Shown here in pieces: positions 23,679 to 34,584 of a stretch of DNA of 64,000 nucleotides. Source of the DNA: Staphylotrichum longicolle (taxonomy: Eukaryota > Ascomycota > Sordariomycetes > Sordariales > Chaetomiaceae); NCBI GenBank assembly GCA_019096155.1, contig JAHCVI010000001.1:10664001-10728000 (forward strand), read 5' to 3'. Positions within the stretch are counted from its first letter, which is position 1. Each line of letters opens with the position of its first letter. A program made the position numbers and the translations under genes. The notes under the pieces were generated by a model. The model searched no databases. It saw only the letters and a program-made list of their open reading frames with translations, and was not told where the DNA came from.

Positions 23679-25351
23679 ATGGCTCAAGTCCTCACCCACC
23701 CACAACAACAACATCCTTTTGAAGGTTCATTCCATCGCCTCCTTGCCCCAGCTCCTAACGCAAAGGCAAGCGTCATGTCTCATCCAAGCCGCGATATGGT
23801 TACAACCCCGACGGGTACTATGTGCCCACGGGGCCGCCCAGGCATCCGCTGAACACGCGCGCTTCCTCGGTATCCTCGACCTCGTCGTCGACGTCATACG
23901 CAGCTTCATACAGCACCGTGCCCACGCACCATAGCAGTGTCTCGCGGAACCTTTCGCCCCCAGCAGGTGTTCCGGATCCCGGGTCCGCTGTCGTCATGTA
24001 TCCGCGGAGTCACTACCCGGACTTCGCCCATGACTATCAACGCACAACCCCAGTTCAGCACACTTCGTTTCCCCCATCGATGCCTCCATCGCTCACACCA
24101 CCACTTCCATCGCAATATCTCCAAACTCAGTATGCCCATTCGGCTCCTGCTTACCCGCCAGTTTCGACCCAAACTCCTGGTTACCCACCAACGTCAGCCC
24201 ACACTCCTGGTTATCCGCCAAGCTCATCCCCAACCCCCCCCTATCCGCCAACCTCAACCCATACTCCTGGTTACCCGCCAGCCTCAACCCACACTCCTGG
24301 TTACCCGCCAGCCTCAACCCAAGCTCCTGGCTACCCGCCAACCTCCACCCAAAGACACCTCTCACGGCCAGCGCCACATGGGAGCTACTCAGTTGATAAC
24401 ATGCTTCAGCAGCCATCTCCCATGTGGGAGGAGACGGGCGCACCCATGTATCCGTCCTTTTCTACGCCAGCCTACCACTCGCCGCAGCATGTGCCATCAT
24501 ACCAGACGCCGCCTCCGAGCCAGGCTCTGATTCAATCTCCTCCCATGGTTCGCGAGCCTTCGCGGCCACCGACGCCGCGGCCAATGGGGCTGCTGAAACA
24601 GCTGCCAGCCGAGGCCGTCAAAAACATTCGGATGATGGTCGGCTGGGAGGATTGCTGGAACGTCTGCCAAGCGAACCACTGGTTTCGCGAGAACTTCCAC
24701 CCTGATTTATTCACAGAAGAGGGGAAGCTGCTTGGCCTCCTGGACGCTGAGCGGCTTTATGGACGCCATGGCGCCGAGGACTCTGACATGCCCTCCTCGA
24801 GGAAATCCGATGGCAATGAGCCGCCATGGCTGGGTTGTTACCATTGCTATCGCCGCAAGCCCTATGAGGCCTTCGAGCTCTTCAAGTGGGCCAACTCGTC
24901 CTCCAAGAACGCCCACGATGCCGATGAGACGAAGACGCGGCGGTACAAGTCACCTTCACAGAAGCAAGGACACCCTTACTCTCCCGCATCGACAAGCTCA
25001 GAACGGACGCCGCCTCCGGCCAACCCGCACTACGATCCCAGCCTGACCAGGAGCGGCCTCACGGCGGCAGCCGCCTCTCGAGGCCATCGCACCAGCCCGG
25101 ACGCGGCCGACAACTGTTCCAACATCTCTCCGCGCATCAAGGAGACGTGGGGCGTCCGACGCTTCTGCGTCGAGTGCGGCCTGGATAAGGGGTACTACAA
25201 CCCGGGCGACTTGATCGACGTGCAGAGGCCGAAGGAAGCCAAACTGGCCCGCTGGGTCTGCCGGTGTCGAAGACTGCACGAGCGCCCTCGCGATACCAAG
25301 TGTTCTGGGTGTGGAGACATCGTCCCGCTGTCGTGTCCGAGGCGGATGTGA
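23679..25351 (+). CDS. Proline-rich protein with PGYPP repeats, F-box-like segment and C-terminal Cys pairs
   Basis: Two exons, 23679-23724 and 23766-25351, are joined over a very short 41-nt intron (gttcat..caaag) with a perfect branch site (cctaacg) to give 543 residues. The N-terminal third is Ser/Thr/Pro-rich. Residues about 142-211 are seven 10-residue repeats of the type TPGYPPxSxx. A short helical stretch after PMGLLKQLPAEAVKNIRMMV and WNVCQANHWFRENF resembles an F-box-like module. Then come CYHCYRR, RRFCVECGLDKGYY, ARWVCRCRRL and CSGCGDIVPLSC, whose spacing suggests one or two zinc-binding sites. The C-terminal pattern fits a conserved family of fungal proteins with an F-box-like segment; no function is known to me. 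If it is an F-box protein it would act in SCF ubiquitin ligases, which is inference. Confidence 0.72.
24143..24352 (+). repeat. Coding minisatellite, seven 30-bp units
   Basis: Seven in-frame 30-nt units encode APAYPPVSTQ, TPGYPPTSAH, TPGYPPSSSP, TPPYPPTSTH, TPGYPPASTH, TPGYPPASTQ and APGYPPTSTQ. The strict 30-nt period and near-identity of units 4 to 6 point to recent slippage or unequal exchange. Confidence 0.92.
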
Positions 25352-28300
25352 ATGGCGCTGGCATTCCCGACATGGTTGGAAGAAGCTTTGGGAGCCGTCT
25401 CTCCAGTTCCGGTGGACGCTTTGGACATCGTTGATTCACGTAAGCACCATGTGTAAGCCACATCAAGAGGCGACCGGTCAAGCTAACCAGCGAGCTCACT
25501 TAGGGACCTCTTTTCATTTCAAAGACCACAGCAAACGAGACATCATTGTTTAAACAGCAAAATTCATCAGTTCGAGAGCTTAGGAAGGATGTTTTACAGA
25601 GGCTTGGTTCAGTTCCTATTCTTCACTTGTACCCTGTGCAGTTTGTACCCTCCTCTTGGATTGCTTGATCGGCGACGGATACACATTCCACGTTTGAAAA
25701 ATCGGCCTCAATGATTTCAGTTAGCGAGCTTTTCTCTATTTGGCGTTATAGCGGGATTGCAACTCTGCACTTCAACATGCACTGGTGATCCATCACCATT
25801 CTTCGTTCCTCGCATTCTGTCCCTCTCATCTCCCGACCTCGGGTTTAGCGGAGCAGTGTTTGCCAAGAAAAAGGGGACAGTCGGAACCGAGACTCAGACC
25901 CCCAATAAATCGTGGAGAAAAAAAAAGCAAAAGAAGAAACCTTGAAATGAATGACTGCCGAAACGAACCCTCACAAAGTGCCTTTTGCCCAAACCCCATT
26001 TTGCCTGGTGCTTCCCAATGTCGTGTTGGCGGGAGCCAGTCCCGTCGGCCCCGGCCTCACCACCGAAGCCCCAACCCAACCAAACCTAAGCCCCGACCAA
26101 GCCCGCACCCAAGACTTGGGAGGAGGAAGTAACCAAAAGTCACCACAGCCGCGCGTCAACACACACACAGGGCACCCAAAAAAATGCCATCAAGCGGCGG
26201 TCAGTCAGTCCGTCCGTCCGTCAGTGCCGCTCTCACCGACAGGTCTCAGAACCTGGAAGCTTGCGCCCTCTCACAGGCCAGGACTGGACCCGACAGACTG
26301 GTAACCCCAATTAAAGACCCATGCTCCTGCTGCTGCTGCTGCTGCTGCCTGTTGGCTCTCTCTCCCCTTGTCACGCAGCACCGCGGCGCGGTACGGCGGG
26401 CACCCGAAAACAGAAGGAAAATCAGTGACAAACAAGGAAGAAATAAAAAACCACCCTCGTTGTCCCACACTATATCAGAAATGGACGCTGTTCGTTATTA
26501 GTTTTATGATGGGCCAGTTGTGCACGGGCATGGGTATGGGCATGGATGGTGGGGAGGGGGAGTATGGTGTTAAGTTTGGGACGTGCATGGCGGCGCTTAA
26601 ATGCCCTGCCGCGACTCGACTCGACTCGATTCGACTCTCAAGAGGCAACCTCAGAAGGAGCGAACCTTGACGCTAAGCCGGGGGTGGAGGGGGAAGGGGC
26701 AACGGGAGATTCTCCCGTCCCACTCCCAGGCCGAAGGATGCCCTGCCCACAGCGCAGTGCAGGCGGCGCCAGCGCCAGCGCCAACGCCAGCGCGGGAGCC
26801 CTTTCCCTTCTTGGCCGATTTGCATGTCTCCGCGCGAGTTCGTCCTTGAAGGGGTGCCGCGAAGGGGAAGCCGTTGGACTCCACGGGGGGGCAAGCAGCC
26901 ACCGCCGCACACAAAAAGGTAAAAGTGACAGCAGGGGAGCTGATCCTCCCGACAAGGTAAGGCAACGCACAGGCAAGGCAGGGAAAAAGATCAGAAGGAC
27001 AGGGACCGGGGACGGGGAACCGCGGGTCGTGGAGCGAATGTCTCGGGCCCGAAAGTGAGATGTGAGAAGAGGTGCGCCGCCGCCGCCGCCGCCGTCTCTC
27101 GGTGGGGGGAGGGGTTGATGAAGGAAGGGCTGCTGCTGGCCTTTGGTTGTGACCCCACCTTTTGCATACTGTGTACATACAAACGGAGAAGACAGGTTGC
27201 ATGCAGCCATCTTGCTTGCCCAGTCTTGGCCCCGTTTAAACGGTTCTTGTGGGGACCGGGGACGGGGAAAAACAGGGACGGCTGGACGATGCCTCAACGG
27301 ATCTCTCCGGCTTGGTGGGCGTGGGAGCTGCCATTCTTGCTGCTGCAGGGGGTGTTTTGCCGTCTCATGAAACGGTCAATGGCTGGAGGCTGTTGGACGA
27401 GAGGAGGAGGAGAGTAATAATGCTGGTGGTGGTGGGAGCCGGCTATCGCCGTGCTTCTCCGAAGAGGTGTGCGGCAGTTTGCAAGATGGCGATCCTCCCG
27501 CAAGGCCAACTGTCTGAGAAGTGCGGAGACTAGGCGAAATACAGAACTATGTACACGTGTGCACGAAGTCGGATCGGCGAGCCGTGATGGGTGGAGGAGC
27601 GGAACGGACGTAGCTCGGGCACCGTTGCGCGGTCTCTTACTGTGTAGATCTGTCTTTCTTGAGGCTCGCCGCCGTTCGAAGAGATCACAGCGAAGGCCTC
27701 GAGGACTGGAGCTAAGCACTGGCCTGAGGTCGGGGACTCGATGCCGCCGCCAGCCACATCCGAATAGCGTTATCAGCTTTGAATCAGACCCTCGCTTGCT
27801 TGCTTTTAGGGGTCCTTCCCCCCCCCCTGGTGGCCTCCGAGTTCCGACCAGCCACCGTCGTGGGGGGCAGCTCAAAGATGGGCAAGAGTTTGGCGACTTA
27901 AGCGCCGAGACGCGATGGCGTGTGGACTCAGCACAAGTTCCTGCTAGATCCGGGGGATAACGGCAAGGGCCATCAATAAGACGCCATGCTTTTCTTGCCA
28001 ACAGTGGTAACATCGCTCCTGATCTGGCAGTGTGTGTGTGTGCCCAAACGAGACTGGCGCCGACATGTCAGCGGGCTGCATTCTTAAGTCTCTCTGATAA
28101 TGCACCTCGGATCGTGGTGTTTTGTTGTTGGTTCACGGTGGTGTTTTTCAGTTGGTGTTGGGGCTGTCGCCCTCAGCCTTCAAATCGGCCGTCCGGGAGG
28201 GTGACCCGAACGATGGCAAAGAAATGAAGGAATTCGGCGACTGGGGACCATGTGGCGTGGGATAACATGACCAGAAATGTCTGCAGGGTCAAGCGAAAAT

Positions 28301-31300
28301 GGCCCACTCGAACCAAAGAGAAACGCGGGACTTGTTCAAGTGCACATGCTTTTTCGTCTGCCTGCCGAAACGTTGCTGTCCACTCTTGGCAAATGAGAGG
28401 CTCGGGATAATCACAATTCAACCAGCCTGAGAGAGACCCTGATCTCGGCACCGCCCGCTGCCGCGGACCTCGATCACATCTGGCTACCTCGGCGGGATAG
28501 ACAAACAATCAGTCTGAGTATGTCTCCGACGCTAAACCCCGAGGGCTCGAATGTGACTGGCAGCACGGCTTTGAAGTTTCCGTTTTCTTGGTCACTTCCT
28601 CTGGTGTGCATTGGTCAGGCTTGCGTCAAAGTGCACTAGCACTGAAGAGAGTTACTCATCTGGGCCTTGGGCAGGCACTGAAAGCGAACAGTTTCCTTGA
28701 TTTGGTCTGGTGGCCGCTCGCCGGGACTCGGACGTTCCGCCATCTCCCCGAGAAGCTGAAACCACCAGGATGAGCGCACAAAAGTTGTGAGTGTCTGTCT
28801 GGTCTTCATCAAAATCTCTGGGCAATTTCAAACACAGTGACTTGGATACCGAAATTGTGCTCTGGATGCATCGGGCTTCCTCGGAGAATCACTTTTCTCA
28901 TCTTTGCCTGTGTTCCAGGCCCAGAATAACGGCGAGGCTCGATTTCCTCTCCGGTACCTTCCATTCTTTGCCTGCACCTTCCTCTTTGACGGAGGTTGAG
29001 ATGTATTTCAGGGATCACCATGTCAACTCACCCTCAGTATCGGAGTGCTGCCTTGACCTCGACACCGACCGCCAACATAGATGCCAAATTGGGCTTCTTA
29101 CCCCCTTCGTTACGGAACCTGCCGCAAGCTGTCTCCTTGCTCGCCGCTATATTGAGTTGAAGCGATCATGATCGCGATGGCTTGATCCCGGATCCTTCCC
29201 GGATCTTCCCACAATTGGCTGCAGCGTGCATTGTGATGATCTGCTGCCAAACATGCCGCAGATGTTATCTTGCGTTTCCTGGCAAACTGCCGCATGCTGG
29301 GCGTAGGACACGAGGGGGCCCCTCTTCACGGGACCCCTCAGGGAAGCTTCTGACTCGTCAGGTTGGTGCAGCCTTTTCACACCATCCACACTGGCCTGCA
29401 GTCGGAAGGGCTGCCGTCCCAGTGCCGTTGTTCAGATCTGATGCACTGGCTCGACCCCAACCCCCAGCTTCGCACTCGAGACTCGACAGCCAACAAGGTA
29501 CTTCGTACGAGAGTACTGGTACTCCGACATGCTGTCGTCCCCACCAGCGAACCAACAAAAAAAGCCCCGAGGGCCTATTCAACGTTTGATACGCTGGAAC
29601 CCTCTGTGTGTTTGCTGCTTGGGGTGGTCATGCGAGATGCCATGCGCAAGCGCCCACATCAAGGCAACCCGACTCGACGCACCCCCTGCCCCTTGTCCCC
29701 GATCCCTCTCTGCCCCCCATACGTTTGGTGTTAACGACAATGAAATCTGCCATTTTGTGATGGCATTGCGCGTAGAGACCCTGCAAGATGTTCTTTGTCT
29801 GCAAACAGCTAAACATTTGGGCTGCCCGCGTTGATCAAGTTAAGCACTAGTCACCCAGGCCCACCGCGCCCGACCGCCAAGTCGGCTGACGGCGGCACCT
29901 CCAGCAGCATGAGGTCGGCAGTTGCCAGGCCTCAGGTTCTGGGGCAAGCCACTCAGACCTGCCAGACCTGAGATCCAAGAAACCACCGAAGTCGTGCTCC
30001 GTTGACATTGAAAGCTGTTGATTTAAATTCGAAGCCTCGCCGCTGACACTCTGCCCACCCCTCCCAAAGCCTTGTTGCCCAATGACACTAGTCCTGCCAC
30101 CTCCAAAGTAGAAAAAACAAGGGCTTTCAGGAGGGTATGACGCTCAAATTCGCCCCCCAAGATTCTGGCCTGCAGGAGGGGCATGGTTGGCTGTGAGCCC
30201 ATCGGAGCGATGGGAACGGCCCGACCAGTGTGATTCATCCTGAAGGTGTGGTGAGCATTCAAGACACACAAAGTGACGAGACGCAAGAAATAGGTAAGGG
30301 GGCTTGCTCTTCTTTTTGCGTTCGAATGTGACGGAAGACTTCAGAGACGGGACCTGCTGAAGTATCATCTGATTGAGATGCCCGGCATGGAACCTGACGA
30401 GGGCTGCAGGAATACACCGTCGTCAACACGGGATTTTCCCCCAACACACTCAGTTCCCTGCTTCACATATGAAATTGACATTTGAAGGGTTACAGAATAT
30501 TCCATAATTACAATTCAGCAGTGACACCAAGTTCGGATTCCCACGCAGAACAAGCGATCAGTCGGGTTTATTTTTGAGATGCTGGGAAGCACCTCTACCT
30601 TAGATATCAAACCTAAGATTCACAACAACGAGTCAGGCTTTCTTTCATATAACTACCTACTTGTATTGCCAACTGCAATAATCAAGCCCCGTTCACACTG
30701 CACACTTCCATCCCTGCGATTCTTGATTTCCCCCCAAGTTCCGCGGTCAACCTACTCCGAGAGAACCCAACAGTGTTCAGACACCCCATCACCTAAACCC
30801 ACATAATCGAGCAATACCCCCAACCTCTACATCTATCGCGGTTCTTAAACCCTCAAATACGGCTTCTGTTGCCGTCCGTGCGACGTGATTCAAATCAGTC
30901 AGTTGCTGGGATGAGAGACCATGGTCCGTGCGCATTGTTTACTCCCCCTTTTCACATCACCAGTCCACGACCGCAGCTTGCATCCCACCCCACAAAGTTC
31001 ACTGAACGCAAAAGACAGTTGAGATATCTGTAATAAAGACTGACAAAAAATAGAGGGTGCAATTGGCCGTGTCAAGATTAACTACCAAGACTTATCACCT
31101 CATTCTCACAGACTTGATCAGCAAACCTGGCTTCTTCATGCACTCTCGCCATCATCTTCTATCCTCGCCGCGGACCTCATATCCCCACAACACAGGACGA
31201 CAGAACCACTTCAATCTCTACATCTGCCACTACTTCCCATCCCCTCCCCATGAAGCTTAAGCACACTACTAGACACTACTTTGCAAACCACCCCTTGATC

Positions 31301-31421
31301 CCAACCCTCGCAAACCCTCCCTGACCTGATTCACCGTGCCCACTCTCCAACCCGCAGGTCCCTCCCCACCGGCCATGCAGCAGAATAGATCAGATTTCCC
31401 AGGCAGATGGCCTCTCCTCCT
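25352..31421. other. Longest gene-poor region in the window (6 kb)
   Basis: No supported protein-coding gene. There is a (CTG)n tract near 26325, short CAGT/CCGT runs near 26205, a GAC/TCG-type run near 26615, and many GC-rich shadow frames. From about 30.4 to 31.4 kb the sequence becomes more AT-rich and is probably the 3' flank of the gene at 31.4 kb. Confidence 0.45.
26324..26347 (+). repeat. CTG/GCT trinucleotide microsatellite
   Basis: About seven consecutive ctg units in the gene-poor region; no gene covers it. Confidence 0.7.
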
Positions 31422-34200
31422 CTAGATCGACGGGATACAAAAGTCAATCCAGGTCCCCAGGTAATCGAGGCGGGCGCCGCGGGCCTCGGCGGCCTTGTAG
31501 ATGCGCTCAAACTCGTCAAAGCTGAGCCGGCCCCACCCCCCGCGCGCCTTGGCCTCCTCCTCGGCGAGGTCCAGGCGTTTCCAGTTGATCAGGGTGCTGC
31601 GGGTTGGTTGTTTGTTCGAGTCTGTCGTCGTCGTCGTCGTTGTCGTCGTCGTCGTCGTTGTCGTCGTCTTGAGGGGTGGTGAGATGTCTGTTGTTGTTGA
31701 CTTTTCGGAGTGGGCTGGGGATGGAGAGGGGGAGGGTTCGGTGGTATTGTGCTCGTGTGGCGCTGCCAGTGCGTTGGGGCGGAATTGGGGCATGGTGGGG
31801 TCGCGGTAGGTGGCGTGTTCGGTGGGGCTGGTCTCGCTGGCGGGAGCATCGTCTTCAACCAGCGCGGGCATGGCGTCGTCATCGTCGTCGTCATCGCTGG
31901 TGTCGCTGTCTTCGTTTGCCTCTCCTTCACCCACTGGCTGGGTCTCAGCCTGTGAGACGGCACGTTGGTCGACTGAATAGCCGCTGGTGGTGAGCAGCTC
32001 CTGCAATGTCTGATCCTGAGGAGGCTTGAGAGCTCCTTTCATCGGGGAGGACGCGCGTAGGGCCTCCGGCGAGGTCCTCTTTGACTTGAACAGTCGATGA
32101 TCTCGTTGAAGGTTGTTGGCTGACTTGGTAAGATCTCCTTGCCAAGTCTCGCTCGGCATCGGGGATTTCCATGCCTCCCCATCTCTCGGGTATGCTCCTG
32201 GAAGAAGTGGAGGGATTGGACCTGACATCGAAGTCGTCGGCATCCTCGGCAAATCGCACCTTGGACGACGACCGAGACCTGGTCGAGAGAGGTCGGGTTG
32301 CCTTGGAGTCATCGGCTGCGCCGTTGAGGTTGGCGAGAATGTCATCGTCATCGCTCCAGTCGTCTGGGGGCATCATGCCCTCTTCCTCGTCGAGGTAAAA
32401 TTGTCTCCTCTTCCAACGGTCAAATAGCTTTCGCCGTGCGTTCACTCTCAGGCGACGGGTCGATGCCACCCTATACGCGGGCCGGCGGCGCTCCCGGTCA
32501 GCTGGTCCGGCGTCTTCGCCGTCTGACGATCTGTTTGTGCCGATATGGTTCTCAGATCTGGCGTCTCCGGACACGGTGACACCATTTTCGCCGGGACTCG
32601 GCGAGTTCTCATCATCGTCGTGGCCCTCTTGCTCGACGTTGTTCCGATCCTGGCCGGCGCCCCCGTTTACGACGACGAGAAAGTCGTCGCCGTCCCGTGT
32701 CTCGCCGAGGAGAAGCGCGGGAAGCTCGCTGATTCGGGTTGGCGGGTTCAGGAGCCCGTTTAGATACTCAAGCCCGGACCCTCTCTCGCCTGCCGGGCGC
32801 GGGTGATCCATGACGGGCATGAAGAGACTTTCGGCGACATGGGCATGCCTGGTGAATACGCTAGTCAAGATGGATTGGCGGTCGGCAGTGTCTGGCGTGT
32901 CTTCATTGAGAGCCCCGTTTACGCCATCGGTGATGTGGACCTCGCCAGTGTTGAGATTGATGACTTTGCCTTCCATGGGGCGGTCGGTGTCGGCATCAGA
33001 GAATCCGCCCTCGCGACCAAACAGGCTGCTCAATGGCTGCCTACTGGTCACCAGCTGTTCGACCTCGGTGGAGCTCATAACTTGGTCATCGAGGCCGTCG
33101 AGAATGTCTCTGTGCATGTGTTTAAAGACGATGTAGTAGGCTCGGAACAAGCGCAAGCAATCGCGGCGATTGATGTAGCCGTCACCGTCAATGTCGTAGC
33201 CCTTGAATACCCTACGCAGCCTATCTTTCCTTTTGCGGTAGGCAGTGCCGCGCAGGAACTCGGAAAAGCCGATGAGGTCGTCATTGTTGTCGTCGTAAAA
33301 GGCAAACATGCGGTCGTGCAGAAGATTCGGAGAGATGTGTCGGTAGCCGCCCGAGGGCACCAAATAGCGTTCAAACGTCTTCCGATCCATGGCCAAGCCA
33401 AGCTCATCCGGGTCCTCCCGCCATTCTGTGTTGGCCATAAAGGTCCACTGCTCCCAGAGCGCTTCCAGCTCGGGACGCTCGAATCCCGTCTCCTTGGACA
33501 GCCTGGCCATCAGATGCTTGGGAAGAAGCCTGAGGCAGTTTTCGGGGTCGCCCGGATACCACACCGGCTGTGGAGGGCGGGAGCCCAGGCGCGGCACGGG
33601 GACCCTGATTTTGGAGAAGATGTGCGTCTTTGTGTGGAGGCCTTGCGACTCGCACGTCTCGCAGAGATCAAAATCGGTGCAGTTGGCACAGCGGTAGCGG
33701 ATGCCGCGGATCGGGTTGATGCCGCAGCCGTTGCACTGGCAGCCCCGGTGGACGTAGGCGTTGCGGCGGGCATTGTCCTCGGAGACGCGGAAGAGCAGGC
33801 TGACGATATTCTGGCCGGCGCGCTGCTGCTGGCCGCCAAACTGGTTGTTGCCGTCGTCGTACCAGTTGTCCTCGAGCACATGCTCGTCGGCGACTGTCTC
33901 GCCGTCGTTGAGGGGCCGGACCGTGTTTACGTCGATGTTCTCGTCGGCATGGGACTCGACCGACGTGGTGGAGGCCTCAGAGGGCTCACGGGCGTGACTG
34001 TGGACGACATCGGGGAGCGAGCGCCGGCGGTGGCGGACAGCGTTGCTTCGATGCAGGCGGCGGTCGGGTTCGGGCTCGGGAAGCGGCGGGTTGTAGACGC
34101 GGTAGCAGAAGTAGCCCAGGGTCGCAGTTGCGGCAAGCGACAAAACGACCACGCTAATGCGCTGCCTGGTCAGCGTCGAGGCTGCGGCAGATGTTTCCAT
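31422..34200 (-). CDS. ZZ-type zinc finger and EF-hand protein with N-terminal membrane anchor (frame interrupted)
   Basis: Starts at METSAAAS (34200). A membrane segment follows within the first 30 residues (ISVVVLSLAATATLGYFCY), then a disordered linker. The ZZ finger runs from CQCNGCGINPIRGIRYRC to CANCTDFDLCETC with a downstream His pair. Two EF-hand loops are clear: DDNNDDLIGFSE and DIDGDGYINRRD, both with acidic ligands at positions 1, 3, 5 and 12. A long acidic/Ser-rich C-terminal half follows, with a Thr tract and an end rich in conserved helix (AKARGGWGRLSFDEFERIY...LGTWIDF). The frame that encodes the first ~700 residues does not continue into the frame that encodes the last ~230. 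The switch falls at about 32145-32060, in a stretch that normally reads as one conserved helix (see findings). Fungal homologues with this domain order exist, but their function is not known to me. Shares a 384-bp divergent promoter with VPS53. Confidence 0.8.
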
Positions 34201-34584
34201 GATGGATGGAGTGGCATCGTGGTCGGGGTGTTGTGGTTGGGCAGGCAATGCACAGCGCGAACCACGCTTGCTTTCTTCCCGGTCGTCGAAGCTGTCGCCG
34301 TTTTAGGTTGTCGAACGGATAAGATATGGAACTCTCTGCTGCAGCGCTGCCCCCTGCTGGCACGAGCGTTGCACCACAGGTGGGTCCGGCATCTCGCGGC
34401 TCCCCACCCCAGTCCACAGCGCCCCAACAACGGACCGCTTGGCACTCGGCTTACCCCCTAACTCCCCTAACTCCCTTGATTAGTACAAGTAATCTGCAAT
34501 GACAGCACCTGGAGCCGGACACAGCCAACTGCTCGACTGCTCGGGACATTTTGCAGCGAGACCAGCTCCGGGACACGGGACACG
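34201..34584. promoter_or_regulatory. Divergent promoter between the ZZ/EF-hand gene and VPS53
   Basis: 384 bp separate the two ATGs, so both promoters and 5' UTRs must lie here. No clear TATA box is seen, in line with housekeeping expression. Confidence 0.6.

Noticed and set aside
24143..24352. PGYPP repeat as core peptides of a fungal RiPP precursor
   Set aside because: No signal peptide, no Lys-Arg cleavage sites between units, and no DUF3328-type modifying gene nearby.
29820..29875. Stretch with gttaagc and cacccagg resembling part of a 5S rRNA gene
   Set aside because: Only two short matches; the rest of the 5S consensus, including the conserved ends, is absent.
31620..31675. GTC/GTT repeat as a separate satellite feature
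   Set aside because: It is the coding sequence of a Thr tract in the ZZ/EF-hand protein, so it is described there.
32803..34461. 552-codon open frame on the plus strand
   Set aside because: It lies antisense to the ZZ/EF-hand gene and has the Val/Ala/Gly/Asp-rich composition of a GC-rich shadow; the minus-strand frame carries clear ZZ and EF-hand motifs.
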